A DNA stretch of 64,000 nt from Actinocatenispora rupis (GTDB lineage: Bacteria; Actinomycetota; Actinomycetes; Mycobacteriales; Micromonosporaceae), in NCBI RefSeq assembly GCF_016861975.1, contig NZ_BOMB01000021.1, positions 1 through 64,000 on the forward strand. Reading direction: 5' to 3'. This document shows positions 48,597 to 56,155 of this stretch, piece by piece (the first letter of the stretch is position 1; each line of letters starts with the position of its first letter). The notes below the pieces were generated by a model, which was given only the letters and a program-made list of their open reading frames with translations, ran no database searches and was not told where the DNA came from. The translations under genes were made by a program, and so were the position numbers.

Positions 48597-49052
48597 ATGC
48601 GGTTCTTCGAGGCGGTCGGGATCGGTGTTCTCGTCGTGCTCGCCGTGCTGTGCCTGCTGTTCCTGCGGCGCGCGGTGCTTGCCCGCGGGGGCGGCACCGT
48701 CGAGGTGAGCGTCCGGCTCACCTCGCGCGTTCCCGGCCGTGGCTGGGCGCCGGGCTTCGGCCGGTTCTCCGGCGACGAGCTCCGGTGGTACCGGATGTTC
48801 AGCTTCGCGCTCCGGCCGCGGGAGATCTTCTCCCGGCGGGATCTGGCGATCCGGTCCCGGCGCGCGCCGGATGGTCCGGAGTTGCTCGGCCTTCCCGCCG
48901 ACAGCCTGATCCTGTGTTGTAGCAGCAGCCGCAGCACGGTCGAGGTAGCGATGACCGAGGGCGCCCTCACGGGCTTCCTCTCCTGGCTCGAGGCCGCCCC
49001 TCCGGGGGCGGCCTCGCGTCGTTTCCGGCTCCCGACCGACGAGGCGAGCTGA
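48597..49052 (+). CDS. DUF2550-family membrane protein
   Basis: A 151-residue protein with one N-terminal membrane helix (about 5-25) and a cytoplasmic beta-rich domain containing FSGDELRWYRMFSFALRPRE near residue 58. This matches the DUF2550 family found directly after atpC in many actinobacteria, with unknown function. The last part of the gene contains a perfect hairpin that may end transcription within the coding region. Confidence 0.85.
   Translation: MRFFEAVGIGVLVVLAVLCLLFLRRAVLARGGGTVEVSVRLTSRVPGRGWAPGFGRFSGDELRWYRMFSFALRPREIFSRRDLAIRSRRAPDGPELLGLPADSLILCCSSSRSTVEVAMTEGALTGFLSWLEAAPPGAASRRFRLPTDEAS
48989..49016 (+). terminator. Terminator-like hairpin inside the end of the DUF2550 gene
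   Basis: A perfect 12-base-pair stem (48989-49000 with 49005-49016) closes a TCCG loop of the stable UNCG class. It lies about 35 bases before the stop codon and faces the convergent VOC gene. As RNA it is among the most stable hairpins in the window. Confidence 0.55.
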
Positions 49053-49079
49053 GCCGCTGCCGCACCGGCCGGGCCGCGG

Positions 49080-49469
49080 TCATTCGGCGACGAGCTCGAC
49101 CTCGTACCCGTCGCGGTCGGCGAGGTAGGCGGCGTAGTGGCCCTCACCCCCGGCGTACGGGTGGCGGTCCGGGAACAGTAGCGTCCAGCCGTACGGTGGG
49201 GCCGCGGCGACCAGCGCGTCGAGTTCGGTGCGGTCGCCGGCGTGCAGCGCGACGTGGTTGAGCCCCGGCCGGGTGCGGTCGTGCCGGTCGGCGGACATCG
49301 CCGGCGACTCCTCCACCACCACGTATCCCGCGCCGAGCCGCCACGACCGTCCCGCGTCCCACGACTGGAACGGCTCGTACCCGAGGGTGGTGAGCAGGAA
49401 GCCCCAGGACTCGGTGGCGCGGGCCAGGTCGGGAACCCACAGCTCCAGGTGGTGCAGCGCGCCCTTCAC
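49080..49469 (-). CDS. VOC-superfamily (glyoxalase-like) protein
   Basis: A 129-residue single-domain vicinal-oxygen-chelate protein. The beta-alpha-beta-beta-beta halves start with LHHLELWVPDL and LNHVALHAGD, supplying the first His of each half; the final Glu is in GYEVELVAE. Such proteins act as dioxygenases, glyoxalases or antibiotic-binding proteins; nothing here tells which. The start is GTG at 49469, in the last copy of a 15-base minisatellite that reproduces the start-codon region upstream, so the exact start needs care. Confidence 0.8.
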   Translation of the reverse strand: MKGALHHLELWVPDLARATESWGFLLTTLGYEPFQSWDAGRSWRLGAGYVVVEESPAMSADRHDRTRPGLNHVALHAGDRTELDALVAAAPPYGWTLLFPDRHPYAGGEGHYAAYLADRDGYEVELVAE

Positions 49470-49584
49470 CGCGCACCGCCCTGTACCGCGCTGCCCTTCA
49501 CCGCGCTGCCCTTCACCGGGCTGCCTTTCACCGCGCCGCCTTCACCGCGCGCCGCTCTCCACCGGGCCGCGCCTTCGCCGAGCC
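49461..49584 (-). repeat. 15-bp minisatellite covering the VOC gene start
   Basis: Eight units of 15-17 bases of the type GCCCTTCACCGCGCT (plus strand) run from the first codons of the VOC gene back towards cobO. On the minus strand each unit repeats GTGAAGGGC, the first three codons of the gene, giving multiple potential starts and a VKGSA-like repeat peptide. Units near cobO are more diverged. Confidence 0.85.
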
Positions 49585-49616
49585 GCCGTCCGGTGACGCG
49601 GGTCGGTGCGCGTCGC

Positions 49617-50189
49617 TCACCGCTCGCCGCCGGGCTTCCACAGGACGTCGCCGTCCGGGTTCGCCAGGCGGGACAGGATGAACAGCAGGTCGCTCAGCCG
49701 GTTCAGGTACTTCGCGGTGAGCACGTTGGTGTGCTCGGGATCGCGGTCGAGCAGTGCCCACGCGGACCGTTCCGCCCGGCGGGCCACGGTACGTGCCTGG
49801 TGCAGCAGCGCGGCCCCGGGCGTACCGCCGGGGAGGATGAACGAGTCGAGCGTCGAGCATCGCGCGTTGAACTCGTCACACCACGTTTCGAGCCGTTCGA
49901 CGTACTCGCCGGTGATGCGCAGCGGCGGGTGCTTCGGCTGCTCCTCGATCGGGGTGGCCAGGTCGGCGCCGACGTCGAACAGGTCGTTCTGGATCCGGGT
50001 CAGCACGCCGCGCAGCTCGTCGTCGAGGCCGCCGAGGGCGATCGCGGTGCCGAGCACGGCGTTCGTCTCGTCGCAGTCCGCGTACGCCACGATGCGCGGA
50101 TCGGTCTTCGGCACGCGACTGAAGTCGTTCAGCCCGGTGGTGCCGTCATCGCCGGTACGGGTGTAGATCCGGGTGAGGTGGACAGCCAT
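49617..50189 (-). CDS. PduO-type cob(I)alamin adenosyltransferase
   Basis: A 190-residue enzyme that transfers the adenosyl group of ATP to reduced cobalamin to give coenzyme B12. The PduO signature [12 protein letters not shown] lies at residues 9-20 and binds ATP; conserved ADCDETNA near residue 37 and RRAERSAW near residue 139 follow. The gene lies next to the ATP synthase/murA region, its usual place in actinobacteria. It is divergent from murA with about 70 bases between starts. Confidence 0.93.
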   Translation of the reverse strand: MAVHLTRIYTRTGDDGTTGLNDFSRVPKTDPRIVAYADCDETNAVLGTAIALGGLDDELRGVLTRIQNDLFDVGADLATPIEEQPKHPPLRITGEYVERLETWCDEFNARCSTLDSFILPGGTPGAALLHQARTVARRAERSAWALLDRDPEHTNVLTAKYLNRLSDLLFILSRLANPDGDVLWKPGGER

Positions 50190-50262
50190 CCGCCCAGCCT
50201 ATCCGCGGTGTACGCCACGCACCCCAGACCGGGCGGCGGGCGGCACCGGATGTCCGAATACG

Positions 50263-51549
50263 ATGACGCGCGTGGATGTCATCCGGGTCTACGGCGGCGC
50301 TCGACTCGCCGGTGAGGTCGCCGTCGCCGGCGCGAAGAACAGCGCCCTCAAGCTGATGGCCGCGGCGCTGCTCGCGCCTGGTCGTACGACGATCGCCAAC
50401 GCGCCGGCGATCACCGACATCTCGATCATGGCGGAGGTGCTGCGTCGCCTCGGCTGCCAGGTCACGCTCGACGGCGGCGACATCACCATCGACACGCCCG
50501 AGCGGCTCGAACCCGAGGCCGACTACGACCTGGTCCGCCGCCTGCGCGCCTCCATCTGCGTACTCGGTCCGCTGCTGGCCCGGTGCGGGCACGCCCGGGT
50601 GGCGCATCCGGGTGGCGACGCGATCGGGTCGCGCGGGCTGGACATGCACGTGGCCGGGCTGTCCCGGATGGGCGCGGACATCGGCAGCGAGCACGGTTTC
50701 GTGGTGGCGCGGGCGACGCGGCTGTCCGGCGCGTCGATCTGGCTGGACTTCCCGAGCGTCGGCGCCACGGAGAACATCCTGATGGCGGCGGTTCTCGCGC
50801 AGGGCACCACGGTGATCGACAACGCGGCCCGCGAGCCGGAGATCGTCGACCTGGTCACGATGCTCAACTCGATGGGCGCGCACGTCACCGGCGAAGGTAC
50901 GTCGACGCTCACCGTCGAGGGCGTGGAAACCATGCACCCCACCGCGCACCGTACGGTGGGGGACCGGATCGTCGCCGGCACCTGGGCGTTCGGCACCGTG
51001 ATGACCCGCGGCGACGTGGTCGTCCGCGGCGTCGGCGCCGGCAACCTGCGCACCGCGCTGGACAAGCTGACCGCCGCCGGTGCCGAGGTCGAGGACCTTC
51101 CCGACGACGCCTTCCGGGTACGCATGGACGCGCGGCCGACCGCCGTCGACGTGGTGACCCTGCCGTACCCGGGGTTCGCGACCGACCTGCTGCCGATGGC
51201 GATCGGGCTGGGCGCGGTGTCCGCCGGCGCCTCGCTGATCACCGAGAACATCTTCGACGGCCGCTTCATGTTCGTGAACGAGATGTCCCGGCTCGGCGCC
51301 GACATCCGCACCGATGGCCACCACGCCGTCGTACGCGGGCGGGAGCGGCTGTCCGGCGCCCCGGTGCGGGCGTCCGACATCCGTGCCGGCGCCGGGCTCG
51401 CGATCGCCGGACTGTGCGCGGAGGGGGCGACGGAGGTCAGCCACGTGCACCACATCGACCGCGGGTACCCGAACTTCGTGGACCAGCTGCGGTCGCTGGG
51501 CGTGAAGGCCGAGCGGGTCACCGTCCCCGACGAGGACTACCGCTACTGA
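50263..51549 (+). CDS. murA: UDP-N-acetylglucosamine 1-carboxyvinyltransferase (MurA, Asp active-site form)
   Basis: A 428-residue enzyme for the first committed peptidoglycan step, adding enolpyruvate to UDP-GlcNAc. [12 protein letters not shown] near residue 21 contains the catalytic Lys. At the loop position of the usual Cys, the sequence reads [13 protein letters not shown] (Asp near residue 119), as in mycobacteria, which gives fosfomycin insensitivity. The start is uncertain: ATG 50263 overlaps a possible -10 (TACGAT, 50258-50263), so a leaderless GTG at 50272 is an alternative. Confidence 0.95.
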   Translation: MTRVDVIRVYGGARLAGEVAVAGAKNSALKLMAAALLAPGRTTIANAPAITDISIMAEVLRRLGCQVTLDGGDITIDTPERLEPEADYDLVRRLRASICVLGPLLARCGHARVAHPGGDAIGSRGLDMHVAGLSRMGADIGSEHGFVVARATRLSGASIWLDFPSVGATENILMAAVLAQGTTVIDNAAREPEIVDLVTMLNSMGAHVTGEGTSTLTVEGVETMHPTAHRTVGDRIVAGTWAFGTVMTRGDVVVRGVGAGNLRTALDKLTAAGAEVEDLPDDAFRVRMDARPTAVDVVTLPYPGFATDLLPMAIGLGAVSAGASLITENIFDGRFMFVNEMSRLGADIRTDGHHAVVRGRERLSGAPVRASDIRAGAGLAIAGLCAEGATEVSHVHHIDRGYPNFVDQLRSLGVKAERVTVPDEDYRY

Positions 51550-51555
51550 GGTCGG

Positions 51556-51984
51556 TCAGCCGACGAGGCGGCGGGCTTCGTCGAGCTGGTCGGCGAAGAC
51601 CATGACCGCGAGCCGGCCGGCGCGGTGCGCCACCGTGGAGCGGATGCCGGCCTCCGCGAGCACCTCCCGTACGAGCGAGGCGGCCCGGTCGGTGTCCGCC
51701 ACGTACGCCGTGCGGAGCAGCCCGAAGCCCTCGTCGCCGGACTCGGCGGCGTCGACGCGGTGGTCGTGCGGGGCGGGGTCGATCGCCTCGTGCGCCCCGT
51801 CGGGGACGAGGTCGTGGGCGGGGAACGGGGGACCGGTCGCCGCCGCCGGGGTGATCGGATCGTCGTCCGCGGGCGACACCTGGTAGCGACGCTCGGCCAG
51901 GTCGCTGCCGTACGTCCAGCGGAGCACGATCGCGAGGCCGGCGATGAGGCCGAACGCGATCAGGATGCTGACTGGGGCGGGCAC
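51556..51984 (-). CDS. Single-pass membrane protein with DUF2007-like C-terminal domain
   Basis: A 142-residue protein. One N-terminal membrane helix (about 4-21, SILIAFGLIAGLAIVL) is followed by an acidic, Pro-rich linker. The C-terminal domain (about 90-140) has the pattern of a ferredoxin-like DUF2007 signal-transduction domain (a VREVLAEAGI helix followed by strands). Function is unknown. GTG at 51984 is taken so that the membrane helix begins close to the start. It is convergent with murA; only 6 bases separate the stops. Confidence 0.6.
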   Translation of the reverse strand: MPAPVSILIAFGLIAGLAIVLRWTYGSDLAERRYQVSPADDDPITPAAATGPPFPAHDLVPDGAHEAIDPAPHDHRVDAAESGDEGFGLLRTAYVADTDRAASLVREVLAEAGIRSTVAHRAGRLAVMVFADQLDEARRLVG

Positions 51985-52042
51985 GCCCGCCAGTCTGCCA
52001 CTGCCTGGCCAGCACCCGCACCCAGCCTTCCGCGGAGCTGGT

Positions 52043-53257
52043 TCAGACGACGCCGACGCGCCGGGCGAGGGCGCGCAGTTCCCGGCCGCCGGCCTCCCGC
52101 CGGGCGCGGCGCAGGATGTCCCCCACGGTCTCCCGCACCGTCGTACTCGCGCGGATCCGCTGCGGCGCCAGCCGTTCGGCGACGCAGAACGCCTGTACCG
52201 CGCGCTCGTCCCGGCGGTCCTGCGCGTACCCGCGGCCGAGGTCGGACCAGAACGACGCGCGCCGGGACGCGGAGTCGACCGCGTCCGGCGTGATGTCCCG
52301 GGCGATCTCGTCGACCCGGCCGCCCTCGCCCATCTCGACGGCGATCGCGACGCGCCAGAACCCGATGTTGGTCGGCCCGAAGCACAACCCCGCGAACCCG
52401 CCCTCCCCGGTACGCGAGGCCACGGCATCGGCCTCGGCCAGGTGCGTACGCGTCTCGCCCGGTCGTTCGGTGACCGCGGCGGCGAACGCGGCGGACAGGT
52501 GGAGCATCCCGTACACCTGGGCGGCGTCGAGGTCGGCGAGGTGCGGCTGGAGCCTGGTGGCCGCCTCGGCCGCCATCCGCCCGGTCAGCGTCTTCGTCTC
52601 CGGCGGCAGCGAGTGCAGCCGGGTGAAGTCGGCGAGCCCTGTCCAGGCCGGCTCGTCCAGCTCGCCCGCGGCCCGGCCGCACGCCTCCGCCGCGGTCATC
52701 GCCAGGTCCCGCTGCCCCAGGTACTTCAGCGTGTACGTGGTGCAGTAGGTGACCCGGACCATCTGCCGCAGCGCCTCGGCCCGTTCCGGCCCCGTCCCGG
52801 TACGGCACAGCACGCCCAGGTCGCGCAGCAGCTCGGGCAGTACCGGCCCGATCCGGTCGTACCTGGCGGCGGCGCGCAGGGGGCCGAGTGCGTCGGTGGC
52901 GGCGCGCAGCTCGTCGATGCCGCGGCCGGGGGTGCTCTCGTCGCCGAGGGCGAGCATCACCAGCGCCGACCGTACGGCGGGGACGGTGGCGAGCGCGGCC
53001 GCGTGTTCCGGGAACAGCGGGGTGCCCGGCTGGTCGGTGAGGTCGGCGGTGGAGACCTGGAGCGCGGACGCGACGGCGGTGAGCTGCGAGCGCCGGTCGA
53101 GGATGCGCTTGCCGTTCTCCACCTCGGAGAGGAGACCGACGGAGATGCCGGCGAGACCGGCGAGCGTCTTCAGCGGTATCCCGCGGTAGCGCCGCCAGGT
53201 GCGGATGCGTTCCCCGACGATCGGCCGGTCATCGGGGAGGTACGAATCCCGAGCCAT
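52043..53257 (-). CDS. XRE-family transcriptional regulator with TPR-like sensor region
   Basis: A 404-residue regulator. The N-terminal helix-turn-helix (about 15-72) reads IRTWRRYRGIPLKTLAGLAGIS followed by LSEVENGKR, typical of XRE proteins. The remainder is helical and rich in Ala, Leu and Arg, resembling the tetratricopeptide-like sensor of actinobacterial XRE regulators that may bind peptides. ATG at 53257 is the start. The gene diverges from two small genes across a control region with a perfect dyad. Confidence 0.85.
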   Translation of the reverse strand: MARDSYLPDDRPIVGERIRTWRRYRGIPLKTLAGLAGISVGLLSEVENGKRILDRRSQLTAVASALQVSTADLTDQPGTPLFPEHAAALATVPAVRSALVMLALGDESTPGRGIDELRAATDALGPLRAAARYDRIGPVLPELLRDLGVLCRTGTGPERAEALRQMVRVTYCTTYTLKYLGQRDLAMTAAEACGRAAGELDEPAWTGLADFTRLHSLPPETKTLTGRMAAEAATRLQPHLADLDAAQVYGMLHLSAAFAAAVTERPGETRTHLAEADAVASRTGEGGFAGLCFGPTNIGFWRVAIAVEMGEGGRVDEIARDITPDAVDSASRRASFWSDLGRGYAQDRRDERAVQAFCVAERLAPQRIRASTTVRETVGDILRRARREAGGRELRALARRVGVV

Positions 53258-53562
53258 AAATCCACGGTACGGACGGTTTGACCGTTGCGGAAGATCTACT
53301 CGGACGGTTATGTGTATCTGACACTCGGCAAGGTGACCCGGTCTTCACGTACTGATAGTGACCTTACGGCTTCACTGGGCGACTCAGACAGAGTTCACTC
53401 TGGTGAACTTTTCCGGCAGCGCGGAAAGTAGCCTCATGATTGCGTCCAGTGGCTATGGGCTTGCTCCCGTGATGGCCGGTGGGCGTGCCGACCCGGTCCC
53501 GGCACGTCCACCGGTGGACGCCAGAGATACCGACGGACCCGAGTCCCTGCCGGGAGACGGCC
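53258..53562. promoter_or_regulatory. XRE/small-gene divergent control region with dyads
   Basis: Three dyads are visible: ACGGT-TTG-ACCGT (53273-53285) close to the XRE start, AGTTCAC-TCTG-GTGAACT (53392-53409) in the middle, and GTCCACCGGTGGAC (53506-53519) before the small gene. The second is a perfect 7-base-arm inverted repeat placed like an XRE operator. No gene is supported in these 305 bases; an upstream extension of the next frame lacks protein-like character. Confidence 0.5.
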
Positions 53563-53790
53563 ATGGACCCGCACACCGCCAACCCGCTGCTCGCCCGCGC
53601 CGCCGACAGGCTGCTCCGGGGGCACCACCCGGACGACGCGCAGCCGTCACGGTGCGCGCACCCGCGCTGCCACCAGCCGTTCCCGTGCTCGACGGTACGG
53701 GTCGCGGCGCAGGCCGCCGCGCAGGCCGACGACGCCGCGGTACGTACCGCCCGGGAGCTGGCCGGCGTCGGCGGTGCGGCATGGCGGTGA
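53563..53790 (+). CDS. Small Cys-containing hypothetical protein (75 aa)
   Basis: The protein starts MDPHTANPLLARAADRLL and has a short segment with three Cys residues (CAHPRCHQPFPC, residues 29-40) that could bind a metal. It ends in an Ala-rich helix. ATG 53563 has GGGAGA 9 bases upstream. The stop lies inside the next gene (10-base overlap), so both are translated together. I do not know a function; similar small genes beside XRE regulators occur in related actinobacteria as far as I recall. Confidence 0.65.
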   Translation: MDPHTANPLLARAADRLLRGHHPDDAQPSRCAHPRCHQPFPCSTVRVAAQAAAQADDAAVRTARELAGVGGAAWR

Positions 53791-54011
53791 CCGGCATCGC
53801 GCCCAGAGTGGGCGATCTCGTACGGCTGGACGCGCAGGCCAGCTCGCAGTTCGACCGGCCGATCTGGTTCCGGGTCATCGGCGTGCAGCCGTCCCCGGCC
53901 GTACCGGGCTGGGTGTACCTCGACGGGTGGGAGCTCGCCGAGGGCCTGGAGATCACCGAGACCCGCGTCTTCGTACGCATCTCCGGGCTGACGGTGCGGC
54001 ACGACGGCTGA
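53781..54011 (+). CDS. Small beta-rich hypothetical protein (76 aa)
   Basis: A 76-residue protein with alternating hydrophobic strands (VGDLVRLDA, IWFRVIGVQ, GWVYLDGWEL, ETRVFVRISGLTV) suggesting a small beta-barrel. Its ATG overlaps the end of the preceding gene by ten bases. I recall similar short proteins encoded near XRE regulators in Micromonosporaceae, but no function is known to me. It may be the partner or effector of the regulator. Confidence 0.65.
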   Translation: MAVTGIAPRVGDLVRLDAQASSQFDRPIWFRVIGVQPSPAVPGWVYLDGWELAEGLEITETRVFVRISGLTVRHDG

Positions 54012-54062
54012 GCGTCGTCGCCAGGGCGGTCGGTCCGGCCCGTTCCCTTCGGTAGAGTCCAA

Positions 54063-54076
54063 CTACTGGACAGTAG
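54063..54076. promoter_or_regulatory. Dyad CTACTG-GA-CAGTAG before the hydroxyacyl-CoA dehydrogenase gene
   Basis: A perfect 6-base inverted repeat with a 2-base centre lies 27 bases before the ATG; it overlaps a second one, GTCCA-ACTAC-TGGAC (54057-54071). Both are placed where a repressor of fatty-acid genes could bind. Confidence 0.4.
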
Positions 54077-54103
54077 CTTTGGCTCGGACGAGGGGAAGCG
54101 GAC

Positions 54104-54958
54104 ATGGCGGGACGACTCGCGGTGATCGGCGCGGGCCTGATGGGCTCGGGCATTGCACAGGTCGCGGCGCAGGCCGGCTGGCAGGTCACCATGCGCGACG
54201 TGGACGATGCCGCGATCGCCCGCGGTACCGCCGGCATCCGGGCGTCGCTGGACAAGTTCGTCGCGAAGCAGAAGCTGTCCGCCGAGGACGCGGACGCGGC
54301 GTACGGCCGGCTCGCCACCACCACCGACCTCGGCGACGCGGTGGCCGAGGCGGACATCGTGGTCGAGGCGGTGTTCGAGCAGGTGGAGATCAAGCAGCGG
54401 GTGTTCAGCGAACTCGACCGCCTCTGCAAGGACACCGCGGTACTCGCCACCAACACCTCCGCGATCCCGATCACCACGATCGCGTCGGTGACGAACCGGC
54501 CGGAGTCGGTCGTCGGTACCCACTTCTTCTCGCCGGTACCGATGATGGCGCTCGTCGAGCTGGTCCGCGGGTACCAGACGAGCGACGCGACGATGGCGAC
54601 GGCGAAGGCGTTCTCCGAGGAGATCGGCAAGACCGTCGTCGTGGTGAACAAGGACATCGCCGGCTTCGTGACCACCCGGCTGATCTGCGCGCTGGTCATG
54701 GAGGCGACCCGGCTGGTCGAGAACGGCGTCATCAGCGCGGAGGACCTGGACACGGCCTGCCGGCTGGGCTTCGGGCACGCCATGGGCCCGCTCGCCACGA
54801 CCGACCTGACCGGCGTCGACGTTCTCGTCCACGCGACGGAGAACATCTGGGCCGACACCAAGGACGGCAAGTTCACGCCGCCCGAGTCGCTGCTGCGCAT
54901 GGTCGCCGCCGGGCACCTGGGCCGCAAGTCCGGCCAGGGTTTCTACTCGTACGAGTAG
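54104..54958 (+). CDS. 3-hydroxybutyryl-CoA dehydrogenase
   Basis: A 284-residue NAD(P)-dependent enzyme that interconverts acetoacetyl-CoA and 3-hydroxybutyryl-CoA in fatty-acid or polyhydroxyalkanoate/ethylmalonyl-CoA metabolism. The Rossmann motif GAGLMGSG is at residues 9-16 and the catalytic His lies in GTHFFSPVP near residue 144. The C-terminal domain with FVTTRLICALVMEA is complete. The length matches Hbd/PaaH family members. It stands alone, with a hairpin after its stop. Confidence 0.92.
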   Translation: MAGRLAVIGAGLMGSGIAQVAAQAGWQVTMRDVDDAAIARGTAGIRASLDKFVAKQKLSAEDADAAYGRLATTTDLGDAVAEADIVVEAVFEQVEIKQRVFSELDRLCKDTAVLATNTSAIPITTIASVTNRPESVVGTHFFSPVPMMALVELVRGYQTSDATMATAKAFSEEIGKTVVVVNKDIAGFVTTRLICALVMEATRLVENGVISAEDLDTACRLGFGHAMGPLATTDLTGVDVLVHATENIWADTKDGKFTPPESLLRMVAAGHLGRKSGQGFYSYE

Positions 54959-54992
54959 AAACTCCACTGTGGACGGTGCGGCCGGGTGCAGG

Positions 54993-55024
54993 ACCTCCGG
55001 CGTAGTCGGCGTCCGCCGGAAGGT
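54993..55024 (+). terminator. Hairpin downstream of the hydroxyacyl-CoA dehydrogenase gene
   Basis: ACCT-CCGGCG (54993-55002) pairs with CGCCGG-A-AGGT (55014-55024), a ten-pair stem with one bulged A. It begins 34 bases after the stop codon. Confidence 0.5.
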
Positions 55025-55226
55025 GGACGCCGGAATCGCCACGGTGGAGGAGGGAATCTCGGGGTTGCCCTGGCAGATTTCAGGGTGTTCCCCGGTCGTG
55101 CCGTACCGGCCGCGACCGTAGCGTGGTGATCGACCACGGGGGAGCGTGGAGCCGCGGATCCTTCCCGCGCGGCGGCGACATGGGGGTGGCGCCGTTGCCG
55201 GGGAGGGTCCGTCGACCGTTGGGGGG

Positions 55227-55577
55227 ATGGTCGTGAACACCTGTCGTCAGGACCGGCACGCCGTCGTGCGGCTCGCCGGGCGGCTCGACGCGCACACCAC
55301 CGGCACCGTCCGGGACCGCCTGCACGCCGCCGTACGCGAGGGTGACGGGCTGCTGCTGATCGACCTGTCCGCGCTGGACACCATCGACGTCACCGGGCTC
55401 GGCGTCCTCGTCGGTACGCACCGGCTGGCCGAGCGCGCCGGCCGCCCCATCGCCCTGCGCGGTACGCCCCGGCGCCTGGCGCGCCTGCTGCACGTCACCC
55501 GGCTGGACCGGTTCCTGCCGACCGTACCGGCGGAGGACGAGGACGCCGCGGCGGTGGCCGTGAGTTCGGCAGCCTGA
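55227..55577 (+). CDS. STAS-domain anti-sigma-factor antagonist
   Basis: A protein of about 116 residues consisting of one STAS domain, the type that binds an anti-sigma kinase to free a sigma factor. The key loop reads LDTIDVTGLGVLVG: the residue normally a phosphorylated Ser (D-S-S-G) is Thr here, which could still be phosphorylated. Starts ATG 55227 or GTG 55233 both follow GGGGGG; the second has the better spacing. No kinase or sigma gene is adjacent. Confidence 0.82.
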   Translation: MVVNTCRQDRHAVVRLAGRLDAHTTGTVRDRLHAAVREGDGLLLIDLSALDTIDVTGLGVLVGTHRLAERAGRPIALRGTPRRLARLLHVTRLDRFLPTVPAEDEDAAAVAVSSAA

Positions 55578-55603
55578 CGCGATGCGCAATTCCCGCTTCA
55601 TTC

Positions 55604-55626
55604 ACCGCGGCTTTATCCGCGGTTTT
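55604..55626 (+). terminator. Terminator with T tract after the STAS gene
   Basis: ACCGCGG and CCGCGGT form a 7-base-pair stem around CTTTAT, followed by TTTT; this is one of the few textbook-like intrinsic terminators in the window. Confidence 0.7.
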
Positions 55627-55651
55627 CGCAACGCATTGTGATTACGCCACC

Positions 55652-55667
55652 GTTCCCGTTCGGGAAC
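55652..55667 (-). terminator. Palindromic hairpin after the 95-aa gene
   Basis: GTTCCCG-TT-CGGGAAC, a perfect dyad that extends imperfectly on both sides. It lies 16 bases beyond the stop of the minus-strand gene at 55683. Confidence 0.5.
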
Positions 55668-55682
55668 CGGCGTCACCGAGAG

Positions 55683-55970
55683 TCAGGCCGCTCCGGTGTG
55701 CGGGCGCAAGCGCTTCGCCGCCGCGTCAAACGCGGTACGCAACCGGTGCGGATCCTGCGAGCACACCGCATCGTGGAAACCGGCTTCGAGCTGATCCGCG
55801 ATGGCGATCAGGGCGGGATGCAGGGCGACCGCGTTCATCCGGCTGACCGCCTTCATGGCGGGCACCCAGGCCTCGACCTCGGTGCCCGACCGCGGCAGGT
55901 CGCACATGATCAACTGCATGTACGCCTCGCGGGCGGCCTCGGCCAAGCTCAGTCCCTGCATGTCGTCCAT
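55683..55970 (-). CDS. Hypothetical protein (95 aa)
   Basis: A helical protein beginning MDDMQGLSLAEAAREAYMQLIM and containing two Cys. I see no known domain. ATG 55970 follows GAGGACGCC; the frame extends further upstream but that part overlaps an AT-rich repeat region. The gene shares strand and direction with the ATPase operon that ends at 56156, yet 185 bases separate them. Confidence 0.55.
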   Translation of the reverse strand: MDDMQGLSLAEAAREAYMQLIMCDLPRSGTEVEAWVPAMKAVSRMNAVALHPALIAIADQLEAGFHDAVCSQDPHRLRTAFDAAAKRLRPHTGAA

Positions 55971-56055
55971 CGGCGTCCTCGATGCCAGAAGTGTTCTGTC
56001 AGCCGCGTGGTGGGCAAAGTCAAGCACAATTGCCCACGCAGGGGAATACCACACG

Positions 56056-56129
56056 AATTCACATCTCGACATCCCTCACGGCCCAGCGCCCACCGGGAAT
56101 GTCATCCTACGACCAACCAGATGTGAATT
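56056..56129. repeat. 11-bp inverted repeat enclosing 52 bases
   Basis: AATTCACATCT (56056-56066) and AGATGTGAATT (56119-56129) match perfectly. The area is unusually AT-rich and also holds GTGGGCA (56012-56018)/TGCCCAC (56033-56039). It may be a regulatory structure for the 55683-55970 gene, a terminator for the ATPase operon, or a remnant of a small mobile element. Confidence 0.6.
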
Positions 56130-56155
56130 TCCTGGCAGCACGCCGTCGTGACCAC

